Source: Candidatus Peribacteria bacterium
GTDB lineage: Bacteria > Patescibacteriota > Gracilibacteria > UBA1369 > LOWO2-01-FULL-3
Reading direction: 5' to 3'
DNA length: 17,466 nt
Assembly (NCBI GenBank): GCA_943359415.1
Contig: CALRHQ010000012.1
Coordinates: 1-17,466, forward strand
Shown here: positions 1 through 6,911 of the stretch, piece after piece
How positions within the stretch are numbered: the first letter of the stretch is position 1
How the letters are laid out: each line of letters starts with the position of its first letter
The notes under the pieces: model-generated
Told to the model about the DNA's origin: nothing
Seen by the model: the letters and a program-made list of their open reading frames with translations, nothing else
Database searches by the model: none
Position numbers and translations under genes: made by a program

Positions 1-188
1 ATTCTAGCCGCATCGTATGGACTAACGTGCGTGTTTGAGGCTGCCTCCCTTAGACTTTCCACTAGTGGGTAGTCAAGGCGCATGAAAAGACGATCCTTGA
101 GTCGAGCTTTCACGCGAGCATCTAAGGAAGGCACCGCAACCGCAGCAAAAATCTTCTCCACCCTGTCTGTTTGTTTTTCTGTTTCCAT
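1..188 (-). CDS. Partial unknown protein downstream of the sigma factor (possible anti-sigma-type partner)
   Basis: An open frame runs from an ATG at 188-186 off the window edge, giving 63 residues with no stop. It begins METEKQTDRVEKIF and is rich in Arg, Lys and Asp, with no membrane segment in the visible part. It lies 36 bases after the sigma-factor stop on the same strand, so cotranscription is likely. In bacteria the gene after an ECF sigma factor is often its anti-sigma factor, usually membrane-anchored, with the anchor possibly beyond the edge; that role is inferred from position only. The segment is about 50% GC against roughly 32-40% around it and uses codons such as GCG, CGC, CTC and GTG that are less common in its neighbours. 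No family is recognised with confidence. Confidence 0.6.
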   Translation of the reverse strand, partial: METEKQTDRVEKIFAAVAVPSLDARVKARLKDRLFMRLDYPLVESLREAASNTHVSPYDAAR

Positions 189-224
189 ACTAACCATTCA
201 AACGGATTAAAATTGCATTTGTTA

Positions 225-803
225 CTAAATCTCGTACTTAACTCCCATTTGTTCAAATTCTTGTTTTAGCGCCTTTAGCGCACGGAACTGAATAATTCTA
301 ATACTTCCCTCGCTTTGGCCCAAAACCTCCGCAATTTCAGCATTCGACAAATCATTGATAAATTTATAAATCAAAATGTCCTGATACCCTTTCTTAAGCC
401 TATTCAACGCATTCCGCAAAATCTCTTGATCCAAATGTTTTTCAGTTTTCCTCAAAGGATTGTGTTCCCTGTCCATATCAGGAATTGAGATATCAATCTC
501 TGATACCATTTTATCTTTCGAAGCTCTGTAATAATCTATGACAACATTATGAGCGATCCTAAAAATCCACGATGAAAAATACACATCTTTTTTTTCTTTA
601 TAACTCCTTATATTTTCCCAAACTTTCAAAAAAACAGTCTCAGTCAAATCCTCTGCGTCTTCATTTTTTACTCTATAAAAAACATATCGATAAATAGAAT
701 CAATAAAAATATCGTAAAGTTCAGAAAATGCATCATGACTGCCATCTTTCACCTCACGAACCAATTCCTCAATCCTCTCTCGTTTTGAATTAATTTCATT
801 CAT
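225..803 (-). CDS. ECF-type RNA polymerase sigma factor (sigma-70 family)
   Basis: A 192-residue protein with the two-domain ECF layout. Region 2 lies at about residues 23-90 and includes AFSELYDIF, DAEDLTETVFLKVWENI and the SSWIFRIAHNVVIDYYR segment that would contact core polymerase and the -10 element. Region 4 lies at about residues 128-185, with the helix-turn-helix LSNAEIAEVLGQSEGSIRIIQFRALKAL for -35 binding. A linker of about 40 residues has no domain. The ATG at 803 is chosen over an adjacent TTG at 806; AGGG shortly upstream is the closest thing to a Shine-Dalgarno site in the window. The gene ends TAG directly followed by TAA. It lies 35 bases downstream of a GAPDH gene on the same strand and probably shares its transcript. 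Its regulon cannot be read from here. Confidence 0.9.
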   Translation of the reverse strand: MNEINSKRERIEELVREVKDGSHDAFSELYDIFIDSIYRYVFYRVKNEDAEDLTETVFLKVWENIRSYKEKKDVYFSSWIFRIAHNVVIDYYRASKDKMVSEIDISIPDMDREHNPLRKTEKHLDQEILRNALNRLKKGYQDILIYKFINDLSNAEIAEVLGQSEGSIRIIQFRALKALKQEFEQMGVKYEI

Positions 804-838
804 CAAGCCCTATCTTTAAAATCTGCCTAGACTAGCCA

Positions 839-1840
839 TTATTTAAACCAACTTATCAAATCTTTGATCCTTGAAACATACCCCCATTCATTATCATACC
901 ACGAAATAACCTTGATTTTGTTACCCATAAGAACCTTAGTACTAAGCAAATCAACTATCGAAGACCTGCTATCTTTTCTGAAATCCACCGAAACAACTTC
1001 TTCATCTGTAGTCCCCAAAATTCCTTTCATCTTTCCAGTTTCATATTTTTTAAACATGTCATTTACTTCCTGCGCTGTCACATTTTTACCAAGTTCCGCT
1101 ACCAAATCAATACAAGAAACAGTTGGAACAGGTACTCGGAAAGCCATTCCATCGACCTTTCCTTCAAGCTCCGGAATCACTCTTGAAATCGCTTTCATCG
1201 CTCCAGTTGTTGTAGGAATAAAAGATTCCGTTGCAGAACGAGATCTTCTGAAATCTTCAGGATTTGAATTATCCAGCAAGTTCTGCGTAAAAGTAATCGC
1301 ATGAATAGTCGTAACTAAAGAATAATTCACACCAAATTCATCATTCAAAACTTTCAAAACAGGTGCGAGACAATTTGTCGTACATGAAGCATTTGAAATG
1401 ACTTTAAAATCAGCAGGATTATAATCTTTTTCATTTACTCCGATAACAATATTCGGAATTTCCTTTTCCTTGCAAGGCGCAGTAATAAGCACTTTTTTCG
1501 CACCTGCCTTGAGATGTTTTTCAGCATCAACCATCGTTGTAAAATTTCCTGTAGCTTCAATAACAATATCTATGTCATGTTTTTTCCAAGGAGCTTCAAG
1601 CGGATCTTTTATTTGATAAACATAAGTTTTTTTACCATTCACAACCAAGTCATTTCCATCAACTTTTATATCAGCATCAAGAATCCCATACAAAGAATCA
1701 TACTTCAAAAGATACGCATGCGATTTCGCATCAGACCTCGAATTTATCGCAACAATTTCCATATCGTCACGGCCAAGAAGCTGCCTATGAAGATCTCTTC
1801 CGATTCTTCCATATCCATTGATAGCAATTTTAATAGGCAT
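839..1840 (-). CDS. Glyceraldehyde-3-phosphate dehydrogenase, divergent copy, probably NADP-preferring
   Basis: A 333-residue GAPDH of full length. It catalyses the reversible phosphorylating oxidation of glyceraldehyde 3-phosphate. Visible motifs: Rossmann NGYGRIG (residues 8-14), catalytic Cys153 in SNASCTTNCLAP, His180, phosphate-site TTTGA (210-214) and C-terminal SWYDNEWGY. The acidic residue that follows INsequence in NAD enzymes (IND in the second copy) is replaced by Ser-Arg (INSRSD, 32-37), which suggests NADP(H) use by analogy with Bacillus GapB, where the Asp is also lost. The usual SYTNDQ segment reads AITFTQ, and TAPG reads TAPC. It starts 11 bases after the aldolase stop, so the two are probably translated from one mRNA. 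An anabolic, gluconeogenic role beside the NAD-type copy at 7880-8878 is an inference; a related aldehyde-phosphate substrate cannot be excluded. Confidence 0.93.
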   Translation of the reverse strand: MPIKIAINGYGRIGRDLHRQLLGRDDMEIVAINSRSDAKSHAYLLKYDSLYGILDADIKVDGNDLVVNGKKTYVYQIKDPLEAPWKKHDIDIVIEATGNFTTMVDAEKHLKAGAKKVLITAPCKEKEIPNIVIGVNEKDYNPADFKVISNASCTTNCLAPVLKVLNDEFGVNYSLVTTIHAITFTQNLLDNSNPEDFRRSRSATESFIPTTTGAMKAISRVIPELEGKVDGMAFRVPVPTVSCIDLVAELGKNVTAQEVNDMFKKYETGKMKGILGTTDEEVVSVDFRKDSRSSIVDLLSTKVLMGNKIKVISWYDNEWGYVSRIKDLISWFK

Positions 1841-1851
1841 ATTTTTAATAG

Positions 1852-2778
1852 TTATTTTGCGCTTTCATCAAGTAGTTTTTGAAATTTATCGATCATTTTT
1901 ACAGCTTCATTTTTTGGTCTCTTCCAAACATTTCTTCCAAAAATAAATCCAAAAGTACCGGCATCGATACAAGCATTTGCATTTTCAATCAAATCATCAT
2001 CACCAATTTCAGATCCTCCTGAAAAAAGTACAGGCACTCCTTGCGCGGCCTCAACAACACGTTTTGCGCGTTCCCATTTTTGTTCTTTTGGAGAAAGTTC
2101 ACAAAGTTTTTTCTCAAGTTTTCTATAATATTCAGGAATATTTGAATTCTCAAAAAAGTCAGCACTTGGCGCTACCGGCAAATTCGCTTTGATGATTGTC
2201 GCTCCCATTTCCATGGACATTCTAACAGCAGATTCGATAGCATAACTGCTCTCTTTCCCACCTTTCGCCTCAATCGCGCTTCCTCTGGGATAAGCCCAAA
2301 CAATCAAAGGAAGCTCAGACCTTTCACATTCTCTTCGGACATTTGCCAATTGTGGCAAATCCTCATCTTGCCTCGGAGATCCATAAAACATCGTATAGCC
2401 AACTGCACTCGCCCCAAGTTTCTCAGCATCATCAACAAAAGAAGTATGCACAGAAAGCGCATTATCTTGAGAAGGAATCGAAGTTTTTCCATTCACTTTT
2501 AAAATAAGAGGGATTTGACCCGCATATTTTGTCCAATATCTTTTCGCAACACCATAGTGAAAAACCACAGCATTACATCCACTATCCATAGCAAGTTTGA
2601 TGATATAATCCGGATTTCCAGCGTCAGGATTTGGATCAATATGCCGATTATCGTGTTCAATAAATTGATCATAAGGAAGAATGATGGTCTTCCCACTTTC
2701 GCGCACAAATTCCTTCACGTGCGACAGTTCTCCAGCCGAATAATGCAAATTCTGAAAAAAACTTAAAGATTTGTCCAT
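1852..2778 (-). CDS. Class I fructose-bisphosphate aldolase, DhnA/archaeal type
   Basis: A 308-residue (beta/alpha)8 aldolase of the DhnA/FbaB family, which reversibly cleaves fructose 1,6-bisphosphate into two triose phosphates through a Schiff base and needs no metal. Visible: ILPYDQFIEH (33-42), WAYPRG (161-166), the probable Schiff-base Lys197 in GATIIKANLP, the phosphate-binding FSGG (252-255) and GRNVWKRP (281-288). The ATG at 2778 is chosen because MDKSLSFFQNL matches the family's usual N-terminus; a GTG at 2817 would add 13 residues and lies in a palindrome. It is followed after 11 bases by a GAPDH, so consecutive steps of glycolysis/gluconeogenesis are paired. Some members of this fold act on 2-amino-3,7-dideoxyheptulosonate; the neighbouring GAPDH favours the sugar-phosphate role. 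Confidence 0.92.
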   Translation of the reverse strand: MDKSLSFFQNLHYSAGELSHVKEFVRESGKTIILPYDQFIEHDNRHIDPNPDAGNPDYIIKLAMDSGCNAVVFHYGVAKRYWTKYAGQIPLILKVNGKTSIPSQDNALSVHTSFVDDAEKLGASAVGYTMFYGSPRQDEDLPQLANVRRECERSELPLIVWAYPRGSAIEAKGGKESSYAIESAVRMSMEMGATIIKANLPVAPSADFFENSNIPEYYRKLEKKLCELSPKEQKWERAKRVVEAAQGVPVLFSGGSEIGDDDLIENANACIDAGTFGFIFGRNVWKRPKNEAVKMIDKFQKLLDESAK

Positions 2779-2814
2779 ATATTTGTAAAAATTAAATGCC
2801 CTAAAACTTACGAG

Positions 2815-2832
2815 CACTTTAGCATAAAAGTG
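2815..2832. promoter_or_regulatory. Small inverted repeat in front of the aldolase gene
   Basis: CACTTT and AAAGTG form a perfect 6-base inverted repeat around a 6-base centre. It lies between the DUF2283 gene and the aldolase ATG at 2778. It could be an operator or a weak mRNA hairpin. No binding protein is suggested by the sequence, and a 6-base arm can arise by chance. Confidence 0.25.
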
Positions 2833-2851
2833 AGGATTTTAAAACGAATTT

Positions 2852-3040
2852 TTACCTCTGCAATTTATCACGAAGGAGTTTTTCTTCGATGTTTACATCA
2901 AGAACTTCTATATTCAGGACCTCTCCATTTTTATCATAATCTATCACGCAATTTTTCTGAACATCGCTATCGGAAACTTTGCCTTCCTTAAGCTTTATAT
3001 TTAACGCATTGATTTTGTCGTCGTAAGTTATTTTTGCCAT
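2852..3040 (-). CDS. DUF2283 family small protein
   Basis: A 62-residue protein starting MAKITYDDKINALNIKL. The pattern K-I-T-Y-D, A-L-N-I-K-L, V-I-D-Y-D-x-N-G-E-V and I-E-V-L-D-V matches the compact beta-rich DUF2283 family, whose members are mostly about 50-80 residues and whose molecular role is unknown. Some DUF2283 genes sit beside putative toxin genes, but no toxin-like gene adjoins this one. It is the first gene after a plausible minus-strand promoter and lies 73 bases before the aldolase ATG, so it may head the aldolase-GAPDH-sigma transcript. There is no Shine-Dalgarno sequence before the ATG. Confidence 0.8.
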   Translation of the reverse strand: MAKITYDDKINALNIKLKEGKVSDSDVQKNCVIDYDKNGEVLNIEVLDVNIEEKLLRDKLQR

Positions 3041-3089
3041 CGTTCTAATTTATAAATATTTTTTTACTTTTCGGGTTTTTATTACTGTA

Positions 3090-3118
3090 ATACTACATCG
3101 ACATTAAAAAATTGTTAA
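3090..3118 (-). promoter_or_regulatory. Probable promoter for the DUF2283-aldolase-GAPDH-sigma gene set
   Basis: Read on the minus strand there is TTAACA (3118-3113), a 17-base spacer, then TAGTAT (3095-3090). The -35 box matches the sigma-70 consensus at 5 of 6 positions and the -10 box at 4 of 6. Transcription would start about 45 bases before the DUF2283 ATG. It is back to back with the plus-strand promoter at 3153-3181. Confidence 0.5.
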
Positions 3119-3152
3119 ATTTTCTTAAAATTTTTCTAAAATCGGGATGCTA

Positions 3153-3181
3153 ATGACAAAATCAAGATATTTGCATATACT
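3153..3181 (+). promoter_or_regulatory. Probable sigma-70 promoter for the small membrane protein pair
   Basis: ATGACA (3153-3158), 17 bases, TATACT (3176-3181): 5 of 6 matches to each consensus box with ideal spacing. The predicted start near 3188 leaves a leader of about 15 bases before the ATG at 3203. Confidence 0.65.
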
Positions 3182-3202
3182 ACAAGCAATAACAATAAAA
3201 AA

Positions 3203-3463
3203 ATGGAAACAATAAAAACAACTGTAAGTTATATACTAGTTATAGAGATAATAGCAGTGCTAGCAATAATAATACTTTACTTAATCCCAAAATACGCACT
3301 CCCATGGACAGAAAAAAACATAGCTCCCTTAGTAAGAAGGATTTTCAATATCTTATTGCTATTAATAATCGGATTTATCGGTTTATACATACTTGTAAGA
3401 TTAATTCATTTATTTTGGATAACAGACCTCACAAGTATAGTAAACTATATACAAACATACTAA
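3203..3463 (+). CDS. Small two-helix membrane protein, unknown function
   Basis: An 86-residue hydrophobic protein. Two clear membrane segments are visible: about residues 8-29 (ILVIEIIAVLAIIILYLIP) and about 46-69 (FNILLLLIIGFIGLYILVRLI). The loop between them, PKYALPWTEKNIAPLVRR, is short and basic at its end. No catalytic motif or known family is recognised. It sits right behind a good sigma-70 promoter and 19 bases before a second membrane protein, so the two are probably cotranscribed and may work together. Ile codons are strikingly dominated by ATA, in keeping with an AT-rich genome. Confidence 0.7.
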   Translation: METIKTTVSYILVIEIIAVLAIIILYLIPKYALPWTEKNIAPLVRRIFNILLLLIIGFIGLYILVRLIHLFWITDLTSIVNYIQTY

Positions 3464-3482
3464 TGCTCCTTCTCCCTATTTC

Positions 3483-3959
3483 ATGAATTCCTTATCCCAA
3501 GAACAACAAGCAAAATTAGAACAAACCAAGATACACTTTGAAACATTGCGTCAACTAATGCTTGCAAGAACCCAAGTGATCATCACTTGTACAAGCCTTA
3601 TAGCGGCAATCCTCATTGTCGCAACTTTTGGAGAAACATTTATCCAAGAAACAGAAACTCTAAAATGGACTATTATTTTCCTAATGAATTTAATCCCTAT
3701 CTCATTATTTGACTATTCATTTAAACTCAATAAAGGAGAAATATCGACATTAAAAGAAATTGATCCAGCAAAACTTAAAACATTACAAAGAAGTCCAATC
3801 GTTGAACAAGCGATACGAAGATCTGACCTATTATACACATTATTAATTTCATTAAGCATTCTATTAATAATAAATTTAATAATAGAAAAAACTTTCTATA
3901 CGTTACTAATTGGAACAATCGATTTCGCCATAATCTATATTATGGAAAGATATTCATAA
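3483..3959 (+). CDS. Four-helix membrane protein, unknown function
   Basis: A 158-residue protein with a soluble, Gln/Glu-rich N-terminus (residues 1-28), then probable membrane segments at about 32-50 (VIITCTSLIAAILIVATF), 60-78 (LKWTIIFLMNLIPISLF), 116-133 (LLYTLLISLSILLIINLI) and 138-154. A charged loop (about 80-113) containing KEIDPAKLKTLQ and a predicted helix separates the two hairpins. No family is recognised. It follows the 86-residue membrane protein by 19 bases with no promoter between, so an operon is likely. There is no ribosome-binding sequence before the ATG. Confidence 0.7.
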   Translation: MNSLSQEQQAKLEQTKIHFETLRQLMLARTQVIITCTSLIAAILIVATFGETFIQETETLKWTIIFLMNLIPISLFDYSFKLNKGEISTLKEIDPAKLKTLQRSPIVEQAIRRSDLLYTLLISLSILLIINLIIEKTFYTLLIGTIDFAIIYIMERYS

Positions 3960-4105
3960 AAACCTCCGTCGTTTTACAACCCGCATTTTCAGCATCCAAA
4001 AGCCAAAAACAGACGAAACAAAAAAGTGTCTGCACTGATGAATCACATGTCAAATCTTAATTCAGTCAATACGGCAAAGATTCATTCCATCCATTGCACC
4101 ACCCC

Positions 4106-4468
4106 CTACCTACTCGCAATCGACGTCTCCCCGCTCAAATAAACCACAGTCTTAGGATTTCTCATCTTTGAGACATGAGGAAGATCTTGTATATGTCTTA
4201 GCGAACGTGAATCTGAAAGTCTCATATCCATTTGTTCACCATCTTTGATTAAAACCTGATGAGTATCTTCAAGAGAGTTCAAAACATATCCTTTTGTAAC
4301 CTGTCTTGTAGAGAAAATAAGCGTAATAATCGTAACCAAAGCCACAAACGAGATCAATGAAAACATCAGGAAAAATGACCCGAATTCAACATTTGGGAAA
4401 AATTTATTTAAAAGGTTTTTCATGCCTGATCGATATGGTGTGCCTCTTGAGAGGATAAGTTGTGACAT
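4106..4468 (-). CDS. ftsL: Probable FtsL-like cell division protein
   Basis: A 120-residue bitopic protein. A cytoplasmic N-terminus of about 30 residues precedes one membrane helix (about 31-52, FFLMFSLISFVALVTIITLIF) and an extracytoplasmic stretch with heptad-like hydrophobics, NSLEDTHQVLIKDGEQMDMRL. It ends in SLRHIQDL followed by KTVVYLSG, which resembles the FtsL C-terminus. FtsL joins FtsB and FtsQ in the divisome and helps activate septal peptidoglycan synthesis. The sequence is weakly conserved in this family, so the call rests on topology, size and position 27 bases after rsmH, the classic mraW-ftsL order. No ftsI follows; the next gene is convergent. An internal ATG at 4423 is an alternative start. 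Confidence 0.65.
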   Translation of the reverse strand: MSQLILSRGTPYRSGMKNLLNKFFPNVEFGSFFLMFSLISFVALVTIITLIFSTRQVTKGYVLNSLEDTHQVLIKDGEQMDMRLSDSRSLRHIQDLPHVSKMRNPKTVVYLSGETSIASR

Positions 4469-4495
4469 TTTTTAGGAATTTATATTTTTCGTAAG

Positions 4496-5473
4496 TTAGC
4501 TTTGAGGAAGCTCTCTCACCTTTTTGTAGACTCGCAGTTTTGCGCTTCTACTTCGCCTATTTTGTTCTATTTCTTCATCAGTCGGGACTACCGGTTTTCG
4601 TGTAATTGGTTCAAAAATTGGATCACCATGGTTTCTGTAAATCGATTCTTGCATACTCACTTCAGGCTGTTCTAATTTTTTAAAGAATTGCTTCACAATG
4701 CGATCTTCAAGCGAATGATATGAAATCACCGCGATTCGACCACCAATGTTTAACATTTCCGCCGCCTGATCCAGCGCGTCAGACAAAGCCTTAAGCTCAT
4801 CATTCACACATATTCTGAGCGCCTGAAAAACTCTGGTTGCTGGATGTATTCTTTCTCTCCACTTCTTTCCAACTCCCCCACACATTGTGACTTCAATGAA
4901 AGTCGCCAACTCAAGTGTAGAAGTGAATCTTTCAGTTTTTCTATGAGAACAAATCTCTCTTGCGATTTTTCGGGCAAATTTTTCTTCTCCATATTCATAG
5001 AAGATTTTCACAAGGTCTTCTTCCTTCCATTCGTTTACCACAATCTCAGCAGTAAGCGGATTCCTCTCATCAAATCTCATATCGAGAGGTCCATCATTTA
5101 GGAAAGAAAATCCCCTGGTTGAGTCGTCTATGTGAGGCGAGCTCAAGCCCAAATCAAACAAAATCGCATCGATTTTTTTTATTCCAATTTCGGTAATCCT
5201 TTTTTTCAAGTAACGAAAATTGTCGCTAACGTAGAAAACATTTTTAGTTTCACCTTTCAAAAACTCGCTAATCCTCTTCTTCGCCTCTTTCAAATTCCTT
5301 TCATCTTGTTCAAATGCTACAAGTTTGCCGGTTTTTCCAACATTTTTGAGTAGCATCATCGCATGTCCACCAAGTCCAAGCGTCGTATCTACAACAATTT
5401 CACCTTTCTTCAGATCGAGTAGCTTTTCGACATCACTTTTTAACACAGATACATGGCTGAATTTTGGCTTCAT
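4496..5473 (-). CDS. rsmH: 16S rRNA m4C1402 N4-methyltransferase RsmH (MraW)
   Basis: A 325-residue protein close to the family's usual 300-320. RsmH transfers a methyl group from S-adenosylmethionine to N4 of C1402 in the ribosomal decoding centre. Visible motifs: N-terminal HVSVL (7-11), the SAM-binding VVDTTLGLGGH (27-37), FEQDE (54-58), DLGLSSPHID (107-116), GFSFLNDGPLDMRFD (121-135), HPATRVFQALRI (210-221) and SYHSLEDR (251-258). It begins at the ATG at 5473 without a Shine-Dalgarno site. It is followed by the FtsL-like gene, but mraZ, which usually precedes it, is absent; instead there is a long leader with a palindrome. Confidence 0.96.
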   Translation of the reverse strand: MKPKFSHVSVLKSDVEKLLDLKKGEIVVDTTLGLGGHAMMLLKNVGKTGKLVAFEQDERNLKEAKKRISEFLKGETKNVFYVSDNFRYLKKRITEIGIKKIDAILFDLGLSSPHIDDSTRGFSFLNDGPLDMRFDERNPLTAEIVVNEWKEEDLVKIFYEYGEEKFARKIAREICSHRKTERFTSTLELATFIEVTMCGGVGKKWRERIHPATRVFQALRICVNDELKALSDALDQAAEMLNIGGRIAVISYHSLEDRIVKQFFKKLEQPEVSMQESIYRNHGDPIFEPITRKPVVPTDEEIEQNRRSRSAKLRVYKKVRELPQS

Positions 5474-5528
5474 ATAAAGGAATTTTCAATGTGCTATACA
5501 AACCTCTTGTTCAAAACTTGTGCACAAC

Positions 5529-5551
5529 GAGTGTATAACTTTTTTACACTC
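5529..5551. promoter_or_regulatory. Operator-like inverted repeat in the rsmH leader
   Basis: GAGTGTA (5529-5535) and TACACTC (5545-5551) form a perfect 7-base inverted repeat around a 9-base AT-rich spacer. It begins about 14 bases beyond the rsmH -10 box, so it overlaps the first transcribed bases. It could be a repressor site or a 5' mRNA hairpin. The 7-9-7 geometry resembles a dimeric-repressor operator; the sequence is not CIRCE. Confidence 0.4.
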
Positions 5552-5564
5552 CACTTCTTGAATG

Positions 5565-5593
5565 ATAATAGGAGAAATCACGCAGGCCGTCAA
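5565..5593 (-). promoter_or_regulatory. Sigma-70 promoter for rsmH
   Basis: On the minus strand: TTGACG (5593-5588), 17 bases, TATTAT (5570-5565). These are the same boxes and spacing as the promoter of the large FAD/PLP gene at 15127-15155. The predicted start near 5558 gives a leader of about 85 bases, long for this window. Confidence 0.7.
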
Positions 5594-5816
5594 CAAAACA
5601 TAGCCAAACGGTTCAACAAAACTGAACAACAAGCCTTCAAAACACACCAAACCAAGCGGCAGCAAGCCAAAACATCGCCATGTAAAATAATATTGAACAA
5701 ACTCTAATCTATTGCGTAACTTTTTTGATCATAAAAGTTTTTTCAAAAAATCTCTTTAAAATAAGTAAACAAAAAAGATAAGATAAAGTAACAAACCAAA
5801 TTATTTTCAAAAATAC

Positions 5817-6290
5817 ATGTCTCTTCCTCCGGAAATTATAGTATTTTTTGCCGCAATGACGCCATTTGCCGACATAAAACTGTCGATTCCTTTAGGTATG
5901 CAACTGGGACTTACAGGCTTAAGCTCAGCAATGTTTTCAGTCGCAGGAAGTACAACAATGTGCGCAGTCGTATTGGCTTTACTTGGACCGGCATCAAGAT
6001 TTGGAATGAGGAAATCTCAGTTTTTAAACAAATACTTCACCAAAATTTTTGAAGAAACTCGAACAAATCATGGAGAAAGAATAAACAAATATGGCGCAAT
6101 CTTCATTCCAATATTTGTAGCATCACCACTTCCTGGAAGCGGCGTAACAGGAGGCGCAATTCTGTCCTTCATCTTTGGAATAGAATACTTCAAAAGCCTT
6201 GCGCTAATAACAATCGGCACAGCAATTCCGGCAGCCATAATAACACTCGGAGCAAAATCCGTGTTTATATTTATACATTGGTTGTTTTAA
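5817..6290 (+). CDS. Small multidrug-export family membrane protein (COG2426-like)
   Basis: A 157-residue integral membrane protein. Signatures of the putative small multidrug export family (Pfam Sm_multidrug_ex) are visible: near the N-terminus MTPFADIKLSIPLGMQLGL, and later VASPLPGSGVTGGAILSFIFGI (about 101-122), with Pro and Gly residues in re-entrant-like stretches. Membrane segments are likely at about 5-22, 36-57, 93-122 and 126-150. The family name is historical; substrates are not established, so transport is only a presumption. It overlaps the convergent tsaC gene by 4 bases at the stop codons. No clear promoter is seen upstream and no Shine-Dalgarno site precedes the ATG. Confidence 0.82.
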   Translation: MSLPPEIIVFFAAMTPFADIKLSIPLGMQLGLTGLSSAMFSVAGSTTMCAVVLALLGPASRFGMRKSQFLNKYFTKIFEETRTNHGERINKYGAIFIPIFVASPLPGSGVTGGAILSFIFGIEYFKSLALITIGTAIPAAIITLGAKSVFIFIHWLF

Positions 6291-6886
6291 TCCACGACAA
6301 CATCCCCCTGCCTCAAAATAGTAACCGCCTCTTCATCAACCTTCACAATAGTAGAAGGCTTATTTAAAGGAATCTTTCCACCATCAACAACAAAATCAAT
6401 CAAATCTTTTGCCATGAGGCCGCCGGAAACTTCCACTTCAAATTTCTTCATATCAACCTCGTACATATTATCTGCCCCTGCCAAATTCGCACTAGTCGTG
6501 ATAATTGGCTTCCCAAAAGCCTTTACCAACTCAGTTGAGAATTTATCAGATGAAACCCTCATAGACACAAATTTTTCACCAACATTCAAAAATGAAGGCA
6601 ACTTTTCAGTCCTCAGAACAACTATAGAAAGCGCACCAGGCCAAAATCTACTCGCCAAATCCAGAGCAACATCACCAAAAACTCCATATTCCTTCGCCAT
6701 TTCAATATCAGACACCAAGATAGCAAGTGGCTTATTTGCATCCCTTCCTTTGATTTCATAAATTTTCTTCAAGGCATTTTCGTCAAAAGCATCACACGCC
6801 AAACCATAGCAAGTTTCAGTAGGATGCAAAATCACACCTCCAGAAGCCAAAATCTTTCCAATTTTTATTGGGTCAATGTCCATCAT
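6287..6886 (-). CDS. tsaC: L-threonylcarbamoyladenylate synthase (Sua5/YrdC/TsaC)
   Basis: A 199-residue YrdC-domain protein, the short TsaC type without the extra Sua5 domain. It makes threonylcarbamoyl-AMP from threonine, bicarbonate and ATP, the first step toward the essential t6A37 modification of ANN-decoding tRNAs. Visible: HPTETCYGL (21-29), KGRDANKPL (46-54), FWPGALSIVV (81-90), MRVS (109-112), PIITTSANLAG (127-137) and, near the C-terminus, PSTIVKV. Two adjacent ATGs (6886 and 6883) could start it. It lies 25 bases after an unknown 281-residue gene and probably shares its mRNA. Its stop overlaps the stop of the convergent membrane protein gene. Confidence 0.95.
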   Translation of the reverse strand: MMDIDPIKIGKILASGGVILHPTETCYGLACDAFDENALKKIYEIKGRDANKPLAILVSDIEMAKEYGVFGDVALDLASRFWPGALSIVVLRTEKLPSFLNVGEKFVSMRVSSDKFSTELVKAFGKPIITTSANLAGADNMYEVDMKKFEVEVSGGLMAKDLIDFVVDGGKIPLNKPSTIVKVDEEAVTILRQGDVVVD

Positions 6887-6911
6887 TTAACAATTTATCA
6901 TGAATCTAAAG

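Larger units (their letters stand above)
5474..5816. other. 343-base intergenic region between divergent rsmH and the export-protein gene
   Basis: No gene is supported here. The rsmH-proximal half holds the rsmH promoter (5565-5593), a 7-base inverted repeat (5529-5551) and a short palindrome TTGTGCACAA (5518-5527). From about 5580 to 5690 the plus strand is unusually rich in A and C and poor in G and T, with many CAA/AAC steps. The last 110 bases are very A/T-rich, as expected before the gene at 5817, but no good -35/-10 pair is visible. The plus-strand frame 5453-5707 is open but low-complexity and overlaps the start of rsmH. Confidence 0.6.

Noticed and set aside
2779..2817. GTG start at 2817 extending the aldolase by 13 residues
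   Set aside because: The extra residues do not fit the family's N-terminus, and the GTG falls in an inverted repeat. ATG at 2778 begins the conserved MDKSLSFFQNL.
5453..5707. Plus-strand open frame of 84 codons before the export-protein gene
   Set aside because: It begins antisense inside the start of rsmH and yields low-complexity Lys/Gln/Asn sequence. The rsmH promoter on the opposite strand explains the region better.
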